From Physocladia obscura (lineage: Eukaryota > Chytridiomycota > Chytridiomycetes > Chytridiales > Chytriomycetaceae): a DNA stretch of 14,987 nt. Position numbers and translations under genes: made by a program. Below the pieces are notes generated by a model. That model was not told the DNA's origin. It saw only the letters and a list, made by a program, of their open reading frames with translations, and did no database searches. Location of the stretch: assembly GCA_027596945.1 (NCBI GenBank), contig JADGJH010000098.1:11702-26688 (forward strand). The letters are read 5' to 3'. This document shows, piece by piece, positions 8,141-14,987 of this stretch (position 1 is its first letter; the number at the start of each line of letters is the position of its first letter).

Positions 8141-10488
8141 TTATTCAAAAAATTGCTTCAAATCAACCAAACTCTTGTACAGTGCTTCCCTGAATTTACC
8201 ACCATCAGTCACAGCTGCCGACGGCTTGTGGCTGATTGAAAACTTTAGGTTATCTTTTCCAATAGCGTAGTTTATACCGTATCCGTCAGGTACAACCGGC
8301 CCAAATCCGCCGTAAAACGAATCGCCTTTAAAATAAAGCATATAATAGTCATTTAAAATTTTTTGCCACCAATTGAAGGAAATTGGGAATAGCGAGTGAT
8401 AGTTCCCTTTCTCCTGTTCTTTTACTCACCTGGACTCATATTTGATGTCGAAAGTTTAAAATACATGGATTTGATATATGCCGGGTCATTAAACAACGTC
8501 GCGCGTTTTGCCTCCTCTGGGCCTTCGATCAAAGTCCGGAGAGCCAAAAGGTGACGGTCAACGCCGCGTCCATACGTGGCTTCGCGCGCCATATTTGCTT
8601 GACTTTTCACCGCTTTTTGGAATAAATCGCGTTTTTCATCATTCTAGGTTTAATATGAAATCAGTTTTTTGATCGATTCTGTTGATGCTTTTTTCTTTGT
8701 TTGTTTATTTTGGTTTTTACCGTGAGACCAGGTTGATCAAAAGAAACAACAAACGCCCAAGTATCTTCTGTCAAACTACGGATAGTCTCTGTTCGTCCAT
8801 GACTAAACAAACGAAGCGAAGCGCTTTCATAAACAGCAGTGGGTTCCGTGTGTACCCTTCTCCATGCAAGTTGAAGGGCAACTTGTACAAAAGCGTCAGG
8901 GCTTGCTTTCACTGCAGTTATGTATTTAATGAAAACTTTATTATCCGAATTTTATTTACCGTTCTCTTTGATAAATTGACTACCATAAATATCAGTCTGT
9001 AGGAGACATGATTTTGTGTCCTTGATTAATGCAGTTGCAGTGTTTGAAGCTTCTTGGATCAGTTTTTCAATTTCAGTGTCGACAACCCAGTGCAGTTTTC
9101 GCGGGACTTCTGCAACATCAGCAGAAATGGCATTACTTGGATCAGAGGCTTCGCTAATATATGGTCAAATTTTTGTGCCATTTGTAATCGTAAATATATG
9201 TTTGGTTTGATGAAACTTATATTTTTATATTTTTTGTCACTAGGGAAGATTCTTCATTTAGATCGCTTCGCACAAAATGCCTGCTTTTCTCATTTTGGCA
9301 AATAGTTGTCACGTTGCAAACTTACGTTTTGACAATGAAATCCATCATATTTCCAGGAATAACGGCATCGGTAGGAGAGTGTTCGCCATTGACACCGGCT
9401 CTACCGGAAGGAAGGACAATGAGCTGGATAGCTTTATCAAACCACCTGTTTGAGGCGTCGTAGTTGTGAAAGATTTGTTCGTGTGTGGCTTCGGGGGAAT
9501 TCTTGGAGGGGTCGGGATTTTTTGAAGCATTGTCGAGACAGACGAAAAAGAGGGAGGTGCGAATGGTGTCCAGGTTGGCAGCATTTTGGGGGCTGAGTGA
9601 TTGCAGCCGCGAATAGCCCTTGTAGTTTGTGTCGCGAGAGCCGGCGGTGAGAAGCCCGACGGACGGCTCGATGGGACCTTGCAACGCGTCGGCAGCAATC
9701 TCACCAAGGCGACTGACGAGCGCGTTCAGGGACAGAGGAAACAGGCCGTCGGAGGCAAGCACGTTGAGCGCGTACAGCTGGTTGTTGGCCATGACGATAA
9801 TGTGGCGGGCGGTCGACGGATGGGCGGAGGCGATGGAGTCGGCGACTGGGCCGGGAATGCGGGTGGTGGCAAGCACGTTTGTGTACTGGTGCATGCACAG
9901 CGGCTCCTTCTTGACGAACTCTTGGGGCAAGGTGCGCGCGTCGATGCGGCGCTTGAAGGCGAGGATATTGGCTACGAGGGTCGCGGCGCGGCCGAGCTGC
10001 GCAGGCGTGACTCCGGTCGTGGCACCAGCGTCAAACAACGCCGCGTTGTCCGCCAGCTGGCACCACCAGTTGACGTTCACGACCGACGGCTCGCGCCACT
10101 CGAGGTACGCTTTGCGTAGCCACAACGCCTCGAGCCACGAGAACGGTTCGTGCGCGTCAAGCTGGACGAGGCGCTGCTGGAGAATCTTTCCCAGGCCACT
10201 CTTGCCACCATCAGCATCAAAACCATCATCAGCACCTGATACAAACTCGGCCGCCGCCCGTGCCGTTGCTGAGTACTCGTCCGGTGTCAGCAGCACTCGT
10301 GTGCTCTGCAGGTACCGCGCCACTGTGTCTTTCAGCGCTGGCACTGGAAGTCGGGGCACCAGAAGATATTCGTTCTCTGTCTCCTTGACTGCAGCTACAG
10401 TTGTTATATAATGCTTGTGCGCGAGTTCGTTCGACCATCTTAGCGGACCACGTCTTGTCGTCACTGCAGCAAAAACGCGTCGGTACAT
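8141..10488 (-). CDS. Carnitine O-acetyltransferase, probably mitochondrial
   Basis: Five exons (10488-9326, 9153-8960, 8911-8721, 8643-8430, 8325-8141; introns 172, 48, 77 and 104 nt) give 648 residues, the normal length for the choline/carnitine acyltransferase family. Such enzymes exchange acetyl groups between CoA and carnitine, moving acetyl units between compartments. Landmarks in order: LPRLPVP-like entry (PRLPVPALKDTVARYLQS, about 45), the catalytic-His motif GVNGEHSPTDA (His about 370), the block VPRKLHWVVD, the carnitine-site signature YESASLRLFSHGRTETIRS, YGRGVDRHLLALR, the STS motif in YFKLSTSNMS, and FGPVVPDGYGINYAIG near the end. All key residues are present. The N-terminus MYRRVFAAVTTRRGPLRW is basic and lacks acids, like a mitochondrial presequence. 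The C-terminus (DLKQFFE) has no peroxisomal PTS1. The frame is open a little upstream of ATG 10488 but only with a GTG codon. The first exon is strikingly GC-rich (42 of 60 bases at 9961-10020), unlike exons 2-5. Confidence 0.93.
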
Positions 10489-10676
10489 GGATTTTTTTAA
10501 TTGCTTTTTCACATGGCACTCAAATCACATGGTGTCCTCAATTGAACATTTTGTGTGAGTGCATTATGTCACCGATCAGTATGCTCACTCCGCTATCTCA
10601 AATAATGATGCAATAAAAAAGAAACATACATCGTAACAACACTTGATTTATTTTCATTTTTTATTATTTAAACAAT
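10489..10676. promoter_or_regulatory. Compact spacer: DENR 3' UTR and acetyltransferase promoter
   Basis: The 188 nt between two tandem minus-strand genes hold an AATAAA on the minus strand (10652-10647), 24 nt after the DENR stop codon. The rest must carry the acetyltransferase promoter and 5' UTR. No TATA box is evident. Confidence 0.45.
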
Positions 10677-11761
10677 TCAATCCAAAGTCAAATTGTCTTC
10701 TGGAATCTGTTTCGTGTTTTTAAAAATAAATTTAAAAAAACCTATTTCTACTCACATTTTTATAGGTTTTCCGAATCAAGTCATAAATATCATCTTGAAC
10801 ATCGCCTTGAACTATAATCTCGTCAAATCCAGCAGGATTCTTCGTGACTGTTGCAAAAGATATGAGAAATGATAACAATAAGGCACATTATAATAGAACG
10901 ATTGTTTGCCGTCGGAGAACACACGAATACACGGGTAGAAAAAGGTGAAATATAATTCACCTGATGATCCACAGGCAAATTTAGTCGCAAACAGCTTGGC
11001 TGTCTTTTTCAAATCGACATCTGGCATACATATTATGATTAAAAAATTGCAGGATTTCTTTGTTATCTCTTCACCAAATGATTCAAGACCAGATACTGCG
11101 ATTACACATTTTCTTTTCGTCCGTTCAATCCGTTTGATTATGACTCGAGCTTCCTGAATTGAAAATAAAATAATAAATAAAAAAGTGAAGAGCTGAAGTG
11201 ATAGAAAAATATGAAAAAACAAACCTGTTTTTTCTTTTCCTTCTTTATTTCTTCCTTCTGCAAAGCATCGAGCTTGTCTGTTGCTTTTTTAAGATTTACA
11301 ATAGTGAGCATAAGTTGTTTTCGTTAGGCAAATGACTTCACCAGGTTTCGCATTTTTCTTTGTCGTATTCGATTCTCCGCTAGAAGTTGTTGAATCATCG
11401 TTAGTAATCCTCAAATCTTTGACCTTGTCTGCCACTGTGGAGTTAAAAAAAAAGAATCGTTGGAAAACCCAGAGAAGACATGCGGCTCGCCATGTAACAC
11501 CCTCACAAACCAGCTGAGGCGGCATCTGCATCGGAATATATGACTGCATACAAGTCTGGGTGATTCTGCTGCAGCCAAGGCTTACACCGTTTTGGCGATG
11601 GTCCGTATGAGCAGTACTGGAAAGAAGATATGTCAGCGTATATTTTTGCTGAGAGAGAGAGAGAGAGACAGAGAAAGAAAGTGGCCACGCATTAATATCA
11701 AGCTTACTTCTGGTGGTGCTGTGCAGATTCCACAGTAGACAACAACAAGAGCTTCGACCAT
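10677..11761 (-). CDS. TMA22: DENR/Tma22 translation factor (density-regulated protein)
   Basis: Eight exons can be joined in phase: 11761-11708, 11616-11511, 11434-11342, 11283-11225, 11153-11075, 11020-10961, 10847-10756 and 10706-10677, giving 190 residues (human DENR is about 198). Introns are 91, 76, 58, 71, 54, 113 and 49 nt. The N-terminus has the zinc-binding cysteines C10, C13, C20 and C29 in YCGICTAPPEYCSYGPSPKRC, with the spacing of human DENR. A charged linker follows (KEEIKKEKKKQ), then a SUI1 domain: ARVIIKRIERTKRK, SGLESFDVDLKKTAKLF, ATKFACGSSVT, and DEIIVQGDVQDDIYDLI. DENR/Tma22 pairs with MCT-1/Tma20 on the 40S subunit to recycle it and allow reinitiation. The fifth intron (11074-11021) is 54 nt without an in-frame stop; I call it an intron because removing it restores the conserved LESFDVDL. 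It is divergent from the PstS-like gene, 187 nt apart. Confidence 0.93.
11651..11669. repeat. GA/TC microsatellite within DENR intron 1
   Basis: A run of about nine GA dinucleotides (plus strand) becomes a TC-rich tract on the coding strand. It ends in CAG 32 nt before the acceptor I used, forming a possible competing 3' splice site. Confidence 0.7.
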
Positions 11762-11948
11762 ATTATTTCTCGAAGAAAACAGATCATGTGGCGAAGGATT
11801 GACACGATACCAAAAACCAAAAGGACTGACAATCGCTGAATCAAAATCAAAGAATCCAAGCCCGTCATTTCTCGGTTTCTTCTTTTCACTTACAGCTTCC
11901 TCACTTTACGCGCAGACAGAGATTGGTTACTTTCGTTTAAAGAACAAT
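11762..11948. promoter_or_regulatory. Divergent promoter region between DENR and the PstS-like gene
   Basis: Both start codons face away from this 187-nt stretch, so it must carry or overlap both promoters unless 5' UTR introns exist. A CCAAT box in reverse (ATTGG, 11922-11926) lies 22 nt before the plus-strand start. The region downstream of about 11799 is open in the plus-strand reading frame but has no in-frame ATG before 11949. A pyrimidine tract ending TTACAG near 11894 could be the acceptor of a 5' UTR intron. Confidence 0.45.
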
Positions 11949-14878
11949 ATGGCTAGCAAAGAGAGACAGGCGAACAACCAAGTGGCATCGCCGGATACTC
12001 CATCAGATGTTCCGACCATTCCGCTGAATCTTGCCATCCAAATTTTCGCGTACTCGGCGTTTCCCCTGGTTATTGTCGCAATATGTGCTGTACTACTTTA
12101 TTCGCGAGTCGACGAATCTGTCCAATCCGTCATGAAGGCCAGCGCCGAAACCCCGCTTCTGCTTGTCAACGCTTCTGGATCAACTTTTTTTTCCACAACC
12201 TGTTGGCGATGGATGGGCCTTTTTAAACAATCCCTTAATGTGGCGCAATATCAAATCAACTTGGAGTATCTGTCAACCGGGAGTCAGCGTGGCCAGCAAG
12301 ATTTCTTCGACGGATATTCTCTGTTCGCCGCAACTGAACACGATATTGAATCGAACAAATCTTCATTCTTTATTGATCCATCAAATAACAGTAGCGGAAT
12401 TAATCCTTCTGCTCCCGAGCATTATGGCTTACTTATGTTTCCCGTCATTGCTGGTGCTCTCGCAATTGTACACAATACCCCAAACTTATCAACTCCAAAT
12501 AGCTCCCTAATATTAACTGCAAATCTGTTGTCTGAAATATTTAACAACCAAATCCAATGGTGGAATGATACGCGTCTCCAAAAAGCAAACCCGGCTGCCC
12601 ACTTTCCCAACGAACGCATCGCCGTGATTGTTTTGAGTGATCCGGCAGACATTTTTCCTGTCTATTTGCGTAAATACAATGCGAGTGCATTCAACACGAC
12701 GACAGCGGGACACGTTTGGCCGTCATCGTTTATAACGACCACTAATATTTTCGAAGCAATGTACATTTCTGGAACTACAGTAAATTCAATAACTTATACA
12801 ACTGTCGAAGCTGTACGGGAAGCAGAGGCAAGCGGACAGAGTCCAACATGTGCGTATATTGTTAATTCTGCAGGAACAGCAATGGCACCGACTACAGATG
12901 CAATTGCGGCTGCCATGAATGCTTCTTTAAAAACTGTGATGCCAACGAAACTAATTACGGCTCATAATTATTTATCAATTATTGATTCAAATGCGACGAA
13001 TGCATATCCATTATCAGTCATGTCATTTGTAATTATTCAACAAAACTATTACTATTTTTCGGCGCCCCCACCGCAGAGTAATTATTGCATGCGAATCAAT
13101 TATTTGGTTCAATTCCTATATTTTTCGCTGACAGATAGTTCTACTGACGTGGGGTTGGAGGAGAAGGGCTGGGTGGCAATAAATGACGCACTATTGAACC
13201 AAAATCTGGAGGCGTTGGCGACAATTACGTGTGGAGGTGTGAATGTCATGAATTTAGTACTGCAGAGTTTTCAGGAAACTGCGTTTTATGCTGTCGGTCA
13301 GAGAAATATTAATTTTCCTCCCGTATTTGCATATACTAAAAAGAGTAAAAAACAAATAAAAATGCAGTTGGAGAAAACTCCTACACTTCGATTCTGTTTT
13401 GGTCAAATTTGGATTCTTTTCCTGTCACAGTTATCGGAATGTCCCTATATCTCGCATTTTATGGTTTATTGATACTATCAAATGCAATTCCGTTCATAAA
13501 TAATATGTATAACTATCACAAAGACGCCGAATTGGAAAAAAAAGATCGACACAGTGAAGTCGGCAAAGTAAAATGGACGCTGCAGAATTGGTTAGGAATT
13601 GTTACCCAATGTTGCATGTGTTTTCAAATCGTTTATCTCTGCTTGAATCGATCAAGCGTGATTCTTGATGACGTGTACGTTTCGGTAGTTTCATACCTGG
13701 GGCTGATATTTGACTGGTTCTGGTACTACGTCATTATTAATATCCTAGTTTTTGTCTGGCTTGCTTGCATATACTATACAACATTTCTCTATGGTTTCAT
13801 CGAATACTACTACCCGCACCGCCTCAACTCATTAACAAAATTCCACGCTTTTCTTTCCAACTTTATGCCAAACTTTGCCCTAATTTTCTATAACCCTAGC
13901 GTTGAGCTTCTTGCCAAAGTATTTGACTGCAAACTTTCCACTGAAACATATACATACACAAATACATATGCACAAACATGCTGGACACGTGGGCACTGGG
14001 TCTCTACGGTTCTCAGTATCACTCTCGGATGCGCATACACAAACTCAGTTGTGCGGTACTGCAAGATTCTCAAGCTTCTACGTAAGGACTTTCATTTCAA
14101 GGATGCCGATTGGAGCATTTATCTCGACTCAATTTCGAAAACGACAATCATTATTCTGTTTTTTAACACTCCGAATGTTGTTTTCCTTGCATCTGCGGGC
14201 GCAGTGATGGCGTGTTTGGGCGGGTGTGCTGTTGTTGGAAGACCAAATCTTGTGCCGTGGTATGATAGAATTCGAGGATGTTTGTATGCGTATTGCGCAT
14301 GTGTTTGTGTAGTATTATTAGTATTTGAAGTTCAGATACCAAAGGACGCATATAGTCAGAGGCTGGAGATTGGAAAGTGGCTATCAATTGTGATTTTGGG
14401 ATGCACTGTTTTGGTATGTTTTGCGGTACACAGCTACGCAATGGTGCAGTTCAAAGCTGGAGTATCAGAAGCTGAGAAAAAAAAACAAGAAGCGGAGCTT
14501 AAAAAGTTTTTCGCAGCTTTTGGGTGAGCAAAACTTTTTTTATTTGTTTTGATTTTCAAGTTTTTTATTATTAAATTTTTTGGTTGGTGATTTAGGGAAG
14601 AGATTCAAAGTATATCAGCTGGTCCTGTCGATATTGATTTTCTAATCGACACTTCGAATCCGGGATTCACAAACGATGTTGGTCAATTGGATCGAAATGT
14701 AGACATTGGAAGTGAAATGAACCACTCTTCGTCGCGTCTCACGTCTTCGTTATTACATGGGGTAACTGCGGCAGTTTCCGAGCATTTGCGACCGGCGTTG
14801 CTCCTTCCACCATCTGTTCCTTTACATCTTCATGTTGGAGGTGACAGTGCACTCAGTCTAAATGCAGCTTTTAGTGGG
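11949..14878 (+). CDS. PstS/phosphate-binding-protein-like ectodomain fused to a polytopic membrane region (continues past right edge)
   Basis: Exons 11949-13344, 13431-14523 and 14596-14878 (introns of 86 and 72 nt) give at least 924 residues; a GTAATT donor at 14879 implies more exons off the window. Order: short hydrophilic N-terminus; membrane helix at about 29-51; a domain at about 70-455 that follows bacterial PstS block by block (ASGSTFFSTTCWRW, YLSTGSQRGQQDF, FAATEHDI, MFPVIAGALAIVHN, LTANLLSEIFNNQIQWWND, IAVIVLSDPADIF, GLEEKGWVAIND); then about seven or eight hydrophobic segments near 466-488, 519-537, 548-589, 655-677, 703-734, 749-766 and 780-803; then a Lys/Glu-rich, coiled-coil-like stretch and a Ser-rich tail. 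Eight N-glycosylation sequons in the PstS-like part (N74, 147, 184, 206, 244, 249, 324, 348) fit an extracellular position. PstS binds phosphate in bacteria; in this protein the domain is tethered to a receptor- or transporter-like membrane part, so sensing is a reasonable but unproven role. The first junction is chosen for phase (TKK-I-IGMSLY). ATG 11949 is the only in-frame choice. Confidence 0.75.
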
Positions 14879-14987
14879 GTAATTTTTTTTTTTTTTTTTT
14901 TTTTAAGGTTTTTTTTTTTATTTTTTTACCAAGAAATGGCAAAAATTATAGGAATTAAAGGTTAAAAAAGGAAATGTGGGGTTTGAA
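14879..14987 (+). other. Start of an intron with a T22 homopolymer, up to the window edge
   Basis: After the GTAATT donor comes an uninterrupted run of 22 T (14883-14904) and more T-rich sequence. The reading frame continues open to a TAA at 14963-14965 but encodes mostly Phe and Leu, which I take as intron. Possible acceptors (CCAAG near 14933, TATAG near 14950) cannot be judged without the following exon. Confidence 0.5.

Noticed and set aside
7840..8148. Minus-strand open frame of about 100 codons after the acetyltransferase, ending PSALLNKI, considered as an alternative peroxisomal last exon
   Set aside because: There is no usable splice acceptor before its GC-richer end, its start overlaps the stop of the acetyltransferase, and NKI is not a standard PTS1.
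9629..10411. Long plus-strand open frame of about 260 codons opposite the acetyltransferase exon 1
   Set aside because: It is the antisense shadow of a GC-rich coding exon; the minus strand carries every family motif, and the plus frame shows no domain.
9322..10512. Extending the acetyltransferase start to the GTG codon at 10512
   Set aside because: Eukaryotic initiation at GTG is unlikely; the ATG at 10488 gives a plausible mitochondrial presequence.
11767..11777. TTCTCGAAGAA, a perfect heat-shock-element core
   Set aside because: It lies 6 nt before the DENR start codon, probably in the 5' UTR, and such an 11-mer can occur by chance.
13323..13367. Alternative 45-nt intron (GTATTT...GCAG) near the end of the PstS-like exon 1
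   Set aside because: Its length is a multiple of three and does not produce the frame change needed to reach the membrane exon.

Overview
The window is nuclear DNA from a eukaryote with short spliceosomal introns, AT-rich spacers and AATAAA-type polyadenylation signals. Gene content (fungal-type phosphoinositide phospholipase C, a LaeA-like methyltransferase carrying a YVLPND...EQDRL block, Tma22/DENR, a single-pass LEA_2-like protein, carnitine acetyltransferase) points to a fungus. The compact introns and a PstS-like receptor-type membrane protein make an early-diverging, zoosporic (chytrid-like) fungus my best guess; that is inference, not a database result.

Layout. Left edge, minus strand: the first three exons of a phosphoinositide-specific phospholipase C (start near 926, PH domain, start of the EF-hand region; catalytic domains lie beyond the edge). 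About 927-4615: 3.7 kb of AT-rich spacer with no gene I can support. It holds a tandem repeat, a 661-bp segment bounded by 38-nt imperfect inverted repeats, an adjacent 108-bp fold-back, and a fragment resembling LINE reverse transcriptase with a stop codon. About 4616-10712: a packed run of minus-strand genes: LEA_2-like membrane protein (2 exons), class I SAM methyltransferase with a possible N-myristoylation signal (4 exons), carnitine O-acetyltransferase (5 exons, complete motif set). Then DENR/Tma22 (8 exons, 10677-11761). From 11949 to the right edge, plus strand and divergent from DENR: a large protein with an N-terminal membrane anchor, a PstS/phosphate-binding-protein-like ectodomain, about seven or eight further membrane segments and a cytoplasmic tail that continues past the window.

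The genes look like unrelated neighbours, not an operon or metabolic cluster. All exon structures were worked out by hand from reading frame, splice dinucleotides, phase and family conservation; junctions in conserved domains are firm, while the 5' ends and the PLC and PstS-like junctions are less so. The most interesting item is the PstS-like ectodomain fused to a polytopic membrane region, a candidate sensor or receptor whose ligand pocket differs from bacterial phosphate-binding proteins.
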